From: JBKEAJ01 sp047972135
GTDB taxonomy: Bacteria; Bacteroidota; Bacteroidia; Bacteroidales; Prolixibacteraceae
Reading direction: 5' to 3'
NCBI GenBank assembly: GCA_047972135.1
Contig: JBKEAJ010000126.1
Location: 1-20,978 of the forward strand
DNA: 20,978 nucleotides
The notes under the pieces are model-generated. The model searched no databases and was not told the origin of the DNA. It saw only the letters and a list, made by a program, of their open reading frames with translations. Both the position numbers and the translations under genes were made by a program. Numbering within the stretch: the stretch's first letter is position 1; the number at the start of each line of letters is the position of its first letter. Of the stretch, positions 12,569 to 20,601 are shown in pieces.

Positions 12569-14197
12569 TTAATCTCTACTGCTCGCCAGTCCCAATTCTT
12601 TTGTCGCTATTTCTCGCATTTCAACCTTGCGGATTTTGCCTGTTACCGTCATTGGAAACTCGCTGACAAACTTCCAATAATAAGGTATTTTGTAGGTGGC
12701 GATTTGACCGCGGCAATAGGATTTAAGCTCCTCTTCGGAAATCTTGCAGCCTTTTTTCAAAATTACCCATGCCATCACCTGCTCGCCATATTTTTTGTCG
12801 GCTACGCCAATTATCTGTACGTCAAATATTTTATCGTGATTGCGTAGGTATTCCTCTATCTCGTGTGGCGAAATATTCTCCCCTCCTCTGATAATCATAT
12901 CTTTGATTCGTCCGACAATCTTGACGTAGCCATCTTCGTCCATTTCTGCCATATCTCCAGTGTGCATCCAGCGTCCCTCGTCGATTACCATTGCGGTAGC
13001 CTCAGGATTGTTCCAATATTTCAGCATTACAGAATAGCCTCGTGTGCAAAATTCGCCCGGTGTATTTCTTGGGACTATCTTCCCTGTGTCGGGATTTATT
13101 ATCTTTATTTCAAGATGCGGGTGCACCTTGCCGACGGTGCTGCATCTGCGTTCTTCGTTGTCGTCCAAAAATGTTTGTGTACTTACCGGAGAGGTCTCTG
13201 TCATACCATAGCATATCTCTACTTCTTTCATGTTCATCTTTGTGCGTACATCTCGCATGGCTGACTCCGGACATTGAGACCCTGCCATGATACCAGTACG
13301 TAAACTCGAAAAATCGTAATCGTCTATATTGGGGAGGTTTAGCTCGGCGATAAACATTGCAGGAACTCCATACAGCGATGTCGCTTTTTCGTTCTCCACA
13401 GTTTGCAGTACAGTAGCAGGGTCGAAAGCCTCTCCCGTAAAAATCATACAACTACCGTGCGTCGTGCATGCCAAATTGCCCAAAACCATGCCAAAACAGT
13501 GGTACAAAGGAACAGGAATGCAGACACGGTCATTCTCGGTGTAGCCCAAGCGCTCTCCAATGAAAAATCCATTGTTCAAAATGTTGTGATGCGATAGGGT
13601 AGTACCTTTCGGAAAGCCCGTTGTGCCGCTTGTGTATTGAATATTAATAGGCTCGTCGAACTCAAGACCAACTTCAATGTCCTCTAGCTCCTCGTCTGTA
13701 ACCCTGTTGCCTATCGTAATTAATTTATCCCAATCATGGTCTATAACCAATATGCTCCTTAAACTTATGCACGAAGACCTTACCTCATTTAAAATCTCAA
13801 TGTAATTAGTCTTTCGAAAACCTTTGGACATAATTAGCAGACTAATCTCCGATTGTTTTAATGCAAATTTCAGCTCTTGTGCTTTGTAAGCAGGGTTTAC
13901 ATTTACCATAATAGCTCCGATGCGGGCTGTGGCATATTGTATAAGCACCCACTCAAAACGGTTTGGTGACCAGATGCCGACCCTGTCGCCCTTTTTTACG
14001 CCATATGCCAGCAAGCCCTTAGACACCTGTGTTATCTGCTTCCAAAATTCCGAATATGTCGCTCGATAATTCTGATAGGGGACAACTAAGGCCTCCCTGT
14101 CGGGAAATCTCTCAACCGTCCTTTTTAGGTTTTCCGAAATAGTTTCTCCTAGTAAAGGAATATCACTTAATCCCTGCTCGTATGATTTGTGTTTCAC
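12569..14197 (-). CDS. Fatty-acyl-CoA synthetase (AMP-forming)
   Basis: A 542-residue ANL-superfamily ligase that activates a carboxylic acid with ATP to an acyl-adenylate and then forms the CoA thioester. Motifs in order: P-loop-like T-S-G-T-T-G-F-P-K-G-T-T (189-200), Y-G-M-T-E-T-S-P (330-337), H-T-G-D (412-415), V-G-R-I-K-D-M-I-I-R-G-G-E-N-I-S-P (428-444) and the adenylation lysine Lys521 in T-V-T-G-K-I-R-K. Overall layout and the N-terminal 'SDIPLLGETISENL' fit the medium/long-chain FadD/ACSF2-type group; chain length is not predictable. The start codon is GTG14197, overlapping as GTGA the stop of a decayed small frame upstream. A good promoter is at 14379-14409. The HxlR gene upstream on the same strand may be co-transcribed. 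Confidence 0.9.
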   Translation of the reverse strand: MKHKSYEQGLSDIPLLGETISENLKRTVERFPDREALVVPYQNYRATYSEFWKQITQVSKGLLAYGVKKGDRVGIWSPNRFEWVLIQYATARIGAIMVNVNPAYKAQELKFALKQSEISLLIMSKGFRKTNYIEILNEVRSSCISLRSILVIDHDWDKLITIGNRVTDEELEDIEVGLEFDEPINIQYTSGTTGFPKGTTLSHHNILNNGFFIGERLGYTENDRVCIPVPLYHCFGMVLGNLACTTHGSCMIFTGEAFDPATVLQTVENEKATSLYGVPAMFIAELNLPNIDDYDFSSLRTGIMAGSQCPESAMRDVRTKMNMKEVEICYGMTETSPVSTQTFLDDNEERRCSTVGKVHPHLEIKIINPDTGKIVPRNTPGEFCTRGYSVMLKYWNNPEATAMVIDEGRWMHTGDMAEMDEDGYVKIVGRIKDMIIRGGENISPHEIEEYLRNHDKIFDVQIIGVADKKYGEQVMAWVILKKGCKISEEELKSYCRGQIATYKIPYYWKFVSEFPMTVTGKIRKVEMREIATKELGLASSRD

Positions 14198-14331
14198 TTG
14201 TTTTGTATTTGCTCTAGTTTTAATTTGTGTCTGCGTATTTCAACATCTACAAGCTCAGAAATTTCATCGTCAGTCAGCTGTTCTGAATATATATTTTTTT
14301 ACCTTTAGTTCTTCCTTAGAGTCGTAGACAT
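14194..14331 (-). pseudogene. Decayed small ORF upstream of and overlapping the ligase start
   Basis: On the minus strand, 34 stop-free codons (including S-E-Q-L-T-D-D-E-I-S-E-L-V-D-V-E-I-R-R-H) end in a TGA that overlaps the ligase GTG as GTGA. This frame has no start codon. Adding one A to the 7-A run at about 14293-14299 joins it to S-K-E-E-L-K-V-K-K, and one more base restores M-S-Y-D from ATG14331, giving a charged, helical protein of about 46 residues. I do not recognise it. Either a small coupled gene lost by two frameshifts, or a chance open stretch in the ligase 5' leader. Confidence 0.35.
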
Positions 14332-14378
14332 GGCTTTTACTTTATTTTAAATGGTCATCTTTATTTGTAAATAACTTC

Positions 14379-14409
14379 CAAATGTATATAATTCTATTTT
14401 GTTTTGCAA
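14379..14409 (-). promoter_or_regulatory. Promoter of the acyl-CoA synthetase gene
   Basis: On the minus strand TTG (complement of 14407-14409), a 20-bp spacer and TACATTTG (complement of 14379-14386) match the consensus exactly. It would give a leader of about 175 nt that includes the decayed small ORF. Confidence 0.65.
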
Positions 14410-14441
14410 GGATTTGTCTATTCGCAATTTTAACTTCTAAA

Positions 14442-14777
14442 CTATCCTGTTATTTCATCAAAGTGCTTTAATGCCCATTCAATCATCGGATTTATGGAGG
14501 GAATAAAGTCCTTGCCTATTTCTGTAAGTGAATATTCGACTCGTGGAGGTATCTCACTGTACATTTTCCTATTGATTAATTTGTCTGCTTCCAAGCGTTT
14601 TAGGCTGCTAGCCAACATCTTCTGTGAAATGTCGGGAATAGCTACATTCAAAGCTTTGTAACGCATTACTCCATTTTCATTCAAAGTAAGAAGTATTAAT
14701 AAGGACCATTTGTCATTCAGCCTATTTAGGATGTTGCGAATGGGACATTTTGGATTTTGGGGGTCTAATTCTCTCAT
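14442..14777 (-). CDS. HxlR/DUF24-family transcription regulator
   Basis: A 111-residue winged-helix regulator. The N-terminal N-P-K-C-P-I-R-N-I-L-N-R-L-N-D-K-W-S-L-L-I-L-L is the family hallmark, with the conserved Cys11 that senses oxidants or electrophiles in characterised members such as YodB and HypR. R-Y-K-A-L ... I-S-Q-K-M-L-A-S-S-L-K-R-L is the recognition helix region and V-E-Y-S-L-T-E-I-G the wing. Length is normal. An inverted repeat CTAATA-N5-TATTAG lies beside its -7 box, suggesting autoregulation. HxlR genes usually sit divergent from their target; here that position holds only a decayed cupin gene, so the regulator may have lost its local target. Confidence 0.9.
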   Translation of the reverse strand: MRELDPQNPKCPIRNILNRLNDKWSLLILLTLNENGVMRYKALNVAIPDISQKMLASSLKRLEADKLINRKMYSEIPPRVEYSLTEIGKDFIPSINPMIEWALKHFDEITG

Positions 14778-14796
14778 GATTGTATCTCTGATGCAG

Positions 14797-14821
14797 CAAA
14801 TATACTAATAATATCTATTAG
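14797..14821 (-). promoter_or_regulatory. -7 box and operator-like inverted repeat of the HxlR gene
   Basis: On the minus strand TATATTTG (complement of 14797-14804) is a perfect -7 box, 20 bp before the ATG. Directly upstream lies the inverted repeat CTAATA-ATATC-TATTAG (14805-14821), within a larger TACTAATA...TATTAGAGAGTA. HxlR/DUF24 regulators such as YodB bind TACTA-type inverted repeats at their own promoters. No clear TTG is seen at -33. Confidence 0.5.
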
Positions 14822-14976
14822 AGAGTAATCTTTCTATACGATTATTACTATTCTATCTATACTTACTATATTTATGAAAGTTCAACTGTCTTGTAAGTGC
14901 TTGTTTTTCAGTAATACTAACCTCTAGGGTAAGTTGCTGACCCTCTTGTACAGCTTGAAAGCAAACGCGACCTTTG

Positions 14977-15099
14977 ATGTGCAATAATTTTTTAAGAATA
15001 TGTAGAGCTAATTTTGTTGAGCTGGAGCCAGGTAATTATGCCTATGGTTATCATTATCATGAAGCGAATGAGGAGGTCTTTGGCGTTTATGATAAGTGA
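14977..15099 (+). pseudogene. Cupin-domain gene remnant
   Basis: From about 15007 the plus strand encodes A-N-F-V-E-L-E-P-G-N-Y-A-Y-G-Y-H-Y-H-E-A-N-E-E-V-F, the first cupin motif (G-x-H-x-H-x-x-x-x-E) of a small metal-binding cupin, in a 40-codon frame from ATG14977 to TGA15099. The second cupin motif and most of the barrel are absent. A 17-codon frame from ATG14874 may be another scrap of the same or another lost gene. It lies divergent to the HxlR gene. The rest of 14822-14976 shows no recognisable coding. Confidence 0.65.
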
Positions 15100-15118
15100 T
15101 GGTAATCTGTTGTTCTAC

Positions 15119-15149
15119 AAAAAAAATCCCCTGCAAGAGTAGGGGATTT
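15119..15149 (-). terminator. Terminator of the S41 protease gene
   Basis: AAATCCCCT (15124-15132) and AGGGGATTT (15141-15149) form a 9-bp stem with an 8-nt loop. On the minus strand it is followed by a run of eight Us (A run 15119-15126 on the plus strand). It is 37 bp after the protease stop. Confidence 0.88.
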
Positions 15150-15185
15150 CAATATTAGTGTGTTTGCTTTTAGTTTTATATATAC

Positions 15186-16544
15186 TCAGTCTATCTCAAC
15201 CGCAGCTTTGAGCATCCCTTGTGCCTTCTGTCTTGTAGCAATGCTTACCTTCGTATCGAGGTGTAAACTTTTTCTTGAAATAGCTGCCTCTTCCTCAAAA
15301 CTACCGTTTTCAATGTAGTATAGAGCTTGGTGTATGCAGTCGTCGTTAGTATCGCCCCAATCAACTGTGTAATTATCGTTTGCTTTTTTATTTACAGGAA
15401 GCCCGTCGAAAAAGCCGCCATAGCCGTCTGCATTAACATCCGACATAGTGATGGGAGCAACAATCCAATCGAGCTTTTCATTATATCGTGGCTCCATGCC
15501 CACAGGCTTGCCGTGTGTAGTGTCGCCAACTAGCAGAACGGTCATATAAGGCGTTAAGCTGTTGATTACCATCTCGGAGGCTGATGCTGTTCTGTTGGTG
15601 GTTATGACAAAGAGCCTGCTTAAATTTAGTCCGTTTGCTTCGGTGCTGAAATATGTCGACTCGTCGCTTGTTGTGTTTTTGTTGTTGTGCGTTGTTTTGT
15701 ACATCAGTTTCCTGTTGTTGCTATTGCCTGCAAAGATGTTGCACATATATTCTGCTACATCAACTTGTCCGCCCCCATTGTATCTTATGTCTAGTATAAC
15801 ATCGGAGACATTTGCCGACTTAAAATCGGCAAATACATTCTCTAGTTCGGCTTTGGATGTTGATATAAACTCGCTGAATGCCAAATAACCGACTTTCGCA
15901 TTGTTGACATTGTAGATTGTGTCTTTCAGAACGGTGTTCATCGTATAGTTGCTCTTGGCGAGTGTTGCTTCTTTTATCTCTCCATTTTTGTAGAAACCAA
16001 AGCTTAGACTGCTGTTGTCGTTGATAAGACTATTAATTTCGGAGTTGCTCAGGTCATCAATACTTTTGCCGTTGATGCTTGCAATTATATCACCACGCTT
16101 GTAGCCGGCTTTCCCGAAAGCACCGTCTTTTTGTACTTCCCTGACAAACAGCATATAATTTTGACCGGAAATAATTTGACTGTTGGTTTGAACGAGAAAG
16201 AAGAAGGCATCCCAACTCTCACTTGCATTGCCCGAATAATAATTGCTGAAATCAGTGTAGGACATTGCAAAACTCCACCGATCCTTTTCGTATTTAACAT
16301 CGTCAATCCACTTATTAATGCTCTCGTAAGTATCATCGTAACTGCTGTAGTCAATAGTCGAGGGGAGAGTTTCGTACCATAGGTAATAGTAGTCAAATAC
16401 ATTCTTTGTAAGCTCTAGCTTTGGATATTCATCACCCGTTTGATTGCCATTGTTTGAATTATCAGAGCTGTCTAACTTGTCGTCCGGCTGGCAGGCAACA
16501 AATAATGCTACTATTAATAGCAACGATGCATAAATCCTATTCAT
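15186..16544 (-). CDS. S41-family peptidase lipoprotein (C-terminal processing protease type)
   Basis: A 452-residue envelope lipoprotein. The signal peptide ends in F-V-A-C with Cys18, followed by Q-P-D-D-K, an acidic stretch of the kind that sends Bacteroidota lipoproteins to the cell surface. A PDZ-like region lies at about 110-195 (A-G-Y-K-R-G-D-I-I-A-S-I-N-G). The S41 core has D-I-R-Y-N-G-G-G (252-259) and T-A-S-A-S-E (319-324) with nucleophile Ser321 and general base Lys346 in T-H-G-K-P. Their 25-residue spacing equals that of E. coli Prc (452/477). The catalytic dyad is intact, so it should be active. Substrate unknown. It follows metF on the same strand (49 bp gap with GGTTGA-type repeats) and ends at a strong terminator. 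Confidence 0.9.
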   Translation of the reverse strand: MNRIYASLLLIVALFVACQPDDKLDSSDNSNNGNQTGDEYPKLELTKNVFDYYYLWYETLPSTIDYSSYDDTYESINKWIDDVKYEKDRWSFAMSYTDFSNYYSGNASESWDAFFFLVQTNSQIISGQNYMLFVREVQKDGAFGKAGYKRGDIIASINGKSIDDLSNSEINSLINDNSSLSFGFYKNGEIKEATLAKSNYTMNTVLKDTIYNVNNAKVGYLAFSEFISTSKAELENVFADFKSANVSDVILDIRYNGGGQVDVAEYMCNIFAGNSNNRKLMYKTTHNNKNTTSDESTYFSTEANGLNLSRLFVITTNRTASASEMVINSLTPYMTVLLVGDTTHGKPVGMEPRYNEKLDWIVAPITMSDVNADGYGGFFDGLPVNKKANDNYTVDWGDTNDDCIHQALYYIENGSFEEEAAISRKSLHLDTKVSIATRQKAQGMLKAAVEID

Positions 16545-16564
16545 AATATCTTTTTTTATATTAA

Positions 16565-16596
16565 CTATCTCAATCTCAACCTCAACCTTAACCTCA
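16565..16596 (-). repeat. Degenerate GGTTGA hexamer array at the metF stop
   Basis: On the minus strand the metF stop TGA is followed by GGTTAA-GGTTGA-GGTTGA-GATTGA-GATAG, a degraded form of the perfect array after the acyl-CoA synthetase gene. It puts further in-frame stop codons straight behind the real one. Confidence 0.75.
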
Positions 16597-17547
16597 AAAT
16601 ACTGCCTTTACAATCTCTTTAGTATTGTCTGACAGACCGTAAGTATATATGTGGAGCGACGGCACATTTGCCGCTATTAGCTCTTTTGTTTGAGCTATTG
16701 CCCATTCTGTTCCTACCTGCTTTGCTTGCTCGTTGTCCTTGCATTTGGATACCTCTTTTGACAGCTCCTCAGGAATGTCAATACTGAATAATTTTGGTAG
16801 CACGGTAATCTGATTCTTTAGTGCCAACGGTTTTATACCCGGAATTATTGGGACATTTATACCTTTTGCTCTACATTTCTCTACAAAATCAAAGTAAACC
16901 TTGTTGTCAAAAAACATCTGTGTTACAATATAATCAGCTCCTGCATCAACTTTCTGCTTCAGATAGTCAATGTCTATTTCTAGGTTAGGAGCTTCAAAAT
17001 GTTTTTCGGGATAACCCGCAACGCCAATACAAAAATCCAAAGGAGTGTTTGTCTCTTTTTCGTCATCGAGATATTTGCCGGTGCGCAAGTTTACAATCTG
17101 CTCCACAAGCTCGTTGGCATTTTTGTTACCATCAGGCTCTGCCTTAAATATGGTATCGGTTTTTAAACCATCGCCTCGTAATGCTAAAACATTTTTAATG
17201 CCGAGAAAGCCTAAGTCTATGAGCATCAGTTCGGTGTCGCGTCTTGAAAAACCGCCGCAAACAACATGCGGAACAACAGGAATACCGTATTTGTGTTGTA
17301 TCGATGCAGCTATGGCAGCCGTGCCAGGACGCTTGCGTACAACTCGGCGTTCGACTATGCCATTACCCTTTTCAACATATTCAAAATCATCCCTATGTGC
17401 AGTGATGTTGATATAGGAAGGATTAAACTCGCTCAGACTTTCTATTGTATTGTAGAGATTGTCGGCATTGCCGCCTCTTAGCGGTGGCAATAGCTCAAAA
17501 GAAAATAAAGTACTATTTCTTTTTTCTATTAAATCTATAATTTTCAT
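16594..17547 (-). CDS. metF: Methylenetetrahydrofolate reductase
   Basis: A 317-residue flavoenzyme reducing 5,10-methylene- to 5-methyl-tetrahydrofolate for methionine synthesis. Seen: F-S-F-E-L-L-P-P (15-22, catalytic-type Glu18), H-V-V-C-G-G-F-S (94-101), A-L-R-G-D-G (122-127, folate/FAD loop) and T-Q-M-F-F-D-N further on. The length is the family's usual one when started at ATG17547. An in-frame ATG at 17610 would add 21 residues (M-I-K-N-S-K-S-I-K-P-I-A...), but these come from the hairpin repeat (copy B) and the same residues precede the unrelated DUF4251 protein, so I reject that start. The repeat lies where the promoter and leader would be. It may form the 5' end of an operon with the S41 protease. 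Confidence 0.95.
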   Translation of the reverse strand: MKIIDLIEKRNSTLFSFELLPPLRGGNADNLYNTIESLSEFNPSYINITAHRDDFEYVEKGNGIVERRVVRKRPGTAAIAASIQHKYGIPVVPHVVCGGFSRRDTELMLIDLGFLGIKNVLALRGDGLKTDTIFKAEPDGNKNANELVEQIVNLRTGKYLDDEKETNTPLDFCIGVAGYPEKHFEAPNLEIDIDYLKQKVDAGADYIVTQMFFDNKVYFDFVEKCRAKGINVPIIPGIKPLALKNQITVLPKLFSIDIPEELSKEVSKCKDNEQAKQVGTEWAIAQTKELIAANVPSLHIYTYGLSDNTKEIVKAVF

Positions 17548-17679
17548 GTGTTTATCATTTTGCAATAAGCTGTAAGCTATAGGCTTTATGCTTTTGCTGT
17601 TTTTAATCATCCTCCTATGTGTAGTTTGGCTTATTGCATATAGCTTAAAGCCTACTGCATGGAAGTTTTATCTGTTTAT
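17541..17679 (-). repeat. Hairpin repeat element, copy B, at the metF start
   Basis: Second copy of the element at 3520-3657, on the opposite strand and about 93% alike by eye. Arms (minus strand) 17659-17628 and 17591-17561 are the same imperfect inverted repeat. The right boundary is again ATAAACACATGAAAA and carries the metF ATG. The left boundary is ATAAACAGATAAAA, the 14-mer with two changes. Sequence outside both boundaries differs from copy A. Confidence 0.8.
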
Positions 17680-17724
17680 ATCTTATTTATAATTAACCAT
17701 TTATCACTTACAATTAATTGCTTT

Positions 17725-20496
17725 CTAATTCTGTATTTTATACAGTATAATTTCAGGTTCATCGTTGCCTGTAAGCAAATACAGGTCGTTTGTCTCACTA
17801 TCTATAAAATCGGCATAATAGTATTTTGAACCCTCGAAAGGTGAACCGCTTATTTCTTCTCCATCAGAATTGGAGATATGTACTTTGCCATCCTCTGTTG
17901 TAAATGATATAAGTACTCTGCCGTCCTTTAGCCTATAAATCTTTGGTGAAGAGCTGATATCTTTGTTGTATTTCTCGCGCTTGATGCGCTCGCCTTTGGC
18001 ATTGAATATCTTAAAGACCTTCCCTTCGGCAAATACATATCTTATATTGGAATTTATGTCGGCAAACGCTGCGAAGTAGTGCTCTTTAGAAAAATCTTCA
18101 ATATCTAGTGTCTCACTTGTGCCGTCTAGCTTGTGTTTGATTATTTTACCGTCTTCGCTTGTGGCGTAAATGTCTGTTCCAACAATATATGGAGGGTTAT
18201 TTGAGTATTTGAGGTCTTTCGGTGTCTCTACCCTTGTTGCTCCTTTTCTGTTGAGTATATATAACTTGTTGTTTGATAGTGTGATAAGATAATCCTTGTT
18301 GTTGTTGCGTAGAAATTGAAGTTCATGACCAGCTCCATCAATTTTTCCAGTGAAGTCCCACCCTTTATTCTTCGTAAAATCCTTGTTGCACAGAATAATA
18401 TCACCATCTTTGGTGGTGTAGAAAAGACGATAATCTTTTTTGTTGTCGTAGTCAAAAATCGATAATCCACTCGCCGCAGGAGTAGGTAGTTTCTTTGGAA
18501 ATCCTTTGACGCTGTTGCCCAATCTGTCTATTATATCAACGCTTTTGTCTGTCATTACTACTACTTGCCACTTGTTGTTCCCGTAATAATCAAGCTGCTG
18601 AATATTGCCTATGATTTTGCCGTCCAGCTGTTTTGTCCATTCTTCCGAACCTGTTGCATCGAGGTAGTGTAGAACATTGTCATTGTTGGCATAGACTATA
18701 TCTTTGGTAGTGATGTGGGTGTGGTTCGATACGTAGCTGGGAGCTGAGGAGAGGGGGTTGGGTACTACTTTCACCCATTCCGATGCTGATGTGGTGTGTA
18801 GCTTCTGAATGTGTCTTAAACTCAAGGTGTTATAGCATACTCCATTGTCTGAGGACATTTGCCAAGTGAAGTAGCGGTATTTGGACGCTAGACCTGCTCC
18901 GTCGCTCTCTATAGTCTTGGCAATATCTGTATTCAAGAAAGTGGGGAATAAACCTTGCGTGTTGTTGAGGTAGAAGAATATGTTGTATTTATCAGAACTG
19001 TTATTCAGTGCTTTGTAGTTTGCATTATTGTGCAATGTGCGCTTTCCTGCTACTGCTGATAAAAACCTTCTTGCATCATCTAAATTCTCGAAAAAACAAA
19101 TGTAATCACCATAACGAGTAAAATATTTGGCGTTTAGATTTGTAAAAAGAGGACCTAGTAAAGTAGTTATTATCTGGGAGTTGGGATTAGTGACGAGACT
19201 GTAACTGTCGCCACTGTTGATTTCTAGTTTTGTTACCTCGTGGGTGTATGCTGTGTCTTTTTTGTATCCTTCGGCAAAGTCTAGCCATTTCTCATAACTG
19301 CTTTTGTCTTTTAGCCTTGCACTTAGAATAGTCTTTGGACGTTTGTCGGGACTGTCGTTTATATAGAAACTTTGTGTAAGTTCGCCGCTGAGAGTTGAGT
19401 TTAATAGATATTTTACATCCTTGCCTGATTCCTTGTTTATAAGATTGGTGATAGATTCGTACTTGCTGAAATCCGATGAGTTGTTTTTTAAATAAGACCT
19501 GTAATTATCCTGATAGGTAGAAACATTGGTGACATTGAGCGATATGAAACAGGCGCAATTGTCGGGTATCATTGCTGAAGGAGTACATTCTGCCGAACTC
19601 TGATTGACAAAAGCATCTATGTATTTCGGAACGTTATGGTCTGATATGCTGAGACCTCTTAAAGCAAGCTCGTCTTCGTTTATGTCTAGCTCAAGCTCCC
19701 CCCATTTGCCGTAATTTGATAAGAAAGAAAAATGCTCCTTGATGGGGAAGTTCCAAAAATTCTTGTCAGTATTGCCATACTTGGCAATGTATTGCGGAAG
19801 ATGAGAATAGTTTATAAATAAGGTAGTACTCTTTCCACTATTTGATAAAGAAAAAATATTCTCAAATGATTTGTCGTTGAATATGCCCTTCTCTTTGAGC
19901 TGGCGTATCGAGGCTTCTAGCATTATCTCGTTATCGCAAATGAGCAGAAGCCCATCTTTCGTGTATGAAAAAAATAAAGTCTTTTGCTCGCCCTCTTTTG
20001 TCTTAAAGTTTGCTCTCCTTATTTCTGCTCCAGCGTAAGAGCGTATTAATGAGGTGTTTATGTCCTGAAATAATGCACCCATAAGACTCTCGAATTTCTT
20101 GGCATTCGCTGTTGTCATACTGCTTGCTATAACATACGAAACCTCTTCGCGGCTGACAAATGTGGTACTTATGAACACCGGATTGGTAAAAACATTTGAG
20201 AGACCTTTTTTGTCCAAGGAGTCAATGTTTTGCAATAATGAAAATATTGGCTTTAAAGGAGTGAAGGTCTTTAGAGGTGATGTAGCATTATCATCATTAA
20301 GTACTTCTGAGGCAAAATCTGATAAATCGTCAATGCTGAAAATAAACGGAGAATGAATAGGCAGTGCCGATAGAGCATGAGATTTCTCCTTCCTGACAGA
20401 GTCCTGACCCTCGCTTTCAGCCAACCACTGATAGCCAAAGTACATTCCTGCCATCAATGCTGCCAATACAATCGTTGATAGTAATATCTGTTTCAC
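17725..20496 (-). CDS. Membrane-anchored DUF3352-like protein with C-terminal beta-propeller
   Basis: A 923-residue protein with one N-terminal helix (about 4-25), uncleaved or a signal anchor, and a large periplasmic part. Residues about 40-590 resemble the DUF3352 type, with 'ALPIHSPFIFSIDDL' near the start and repeated strand-rich segments. From about 600 to the end, 'VYANNDNVLHYLDATGSEEWTKQLDGKIIGN' and six or so similar units (D-G-K-I-I, D-G-R-V-L-I) indicate a PQQ-like or WD-like beta-propeller. No catalytic motif is visible; propellers of this kind often act in envelope assembly or binding. The start codon is GTG20496. A well-formed promoter is at 20531-20561, shared as a divergent region with the oxidase gene. 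Function unknown. Confidence 0.8.
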   Translation of the reverse strand: MKQILLSTIVLAALMAGMYFGYQWLAESEGQDSVRKEKSHALSALPIHSPFIFSIDDLSDFASEVLNDDNATSPLKTFTPLKPIFSLLQNIDSLDKKGLSNVFTNPVFISTTFVSREEVSYVIASSMTTANAKKFESLMGALFQDINTSLIRSYAGAEIRRANFKTKEGEQKTLFFSYTKDGLLLICDNEIMLEASIRQLKEKGIFNDKSFENIFSLSNSGKSTTLFINYSHLPQYIAKYGNTDKNFWNFPIKEHFSFLSNYGKWGELELDINEDELALRGLSISDHNVPKYIDAFVNQSSAECTPSAMIPDNCACFISLNVTNVSTYQDNYRSYLKNNSSDFSKYESITNLINKESGKDVKYLLNSTLSGELTQSFYINDSPDKRPKTILSARLKDKSSYEKWLDFAEGYKKDTAYTHEVTKLEINSGDSYSLVTNPNSQIITTLLGPLFTNLNAKYFTRYGDYICFFENLDDARRFLSAVAGKRTLHNNANYKALNNSSDKYNIFFYLNNTQGLFPTFLNTDIAKTIESDGAGLASKYRYFTWQMSSDNGVCYNTLSLRHIQKLHTTSASEWVKVVPNPLSSAPSYVSNHTHITTKDIVYANNDNVLHYLDATGSEEWTKQLDGKIIGNIQQLDYYGNNKWQVVVMTDKSVDIIDRLGNSVKGFPKKLPTPAASGLSIFDYDNKKDYRLFYTTKDGDIILCNKDFTKNKGWDFTGKIDGAGHELQFLRNNNKDYLITLSNNKLYILNRKGATRVETPKDLKYSNNPPYIVGTDIYATSEDGKIIKHKLDGTSETLDIEDFSKEHYFAAFADINSNIRYVFAEGKVFKIFNAKGERIKREKYNKDISSSPKIYRLKDGRVLISFTTEDGKVHISNSDGEEISGSPFEGSKYYYADFIDSETNDLYLLTGNDEPEIILYKIQN

Positions 20497-20530
20497 TCTA
20501 AAATCTATTTGTAGTAAAAATACTAGCCTG

Positions 20531-20561
20531 CAAAGCTAATGTTTTTGTACGTATCTGGCAA
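20531..20561 (-). promoter_or_regulatory. Promoter of the DUF3352-like gene
   Basis: On the minus strand TTG (complement of 20559-20561), 20 bp, then TAGCTTTG (complement of 20531-20538): an exact -7 box, 34 bp before the GTG start. Confidence 0.6.
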
Positions 20562-20588
20562 GAGCATTTCAGCATCAATCTAATTGAC

Positions 20589-20596
20589 TATATTTG
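20589..20596 (+). promoter_or_regulatory. -7 box (TATATTTG) immediately before the oxidase ATG
   Basis: A perfect TAnnTTTG box ends only 5 bp before ATG20602. TTT (20567-20569) lies 19 bp upstream as an imperfect -33. Transcription would begin at or within a few bases of the start codon, implying a leaderless or nearly leaderless mRNA. Confidence 0.55.
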
Positions 20597-20601
20597 CTTC
20601 C

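Noticed and set aside
12863..13597. Several plus-strand frames within the acyl-CoA synthetase gene
   Set aside because: All are antisense shadows of a gene with complete ANL motifs.
17548..17680. A riboswitch (SAM or cobalamin type) before metF
   Set aside because: The structured leader is the dispersed hairpin repeat, shared with an unrelated gene; no known riboswitch core was recognised.
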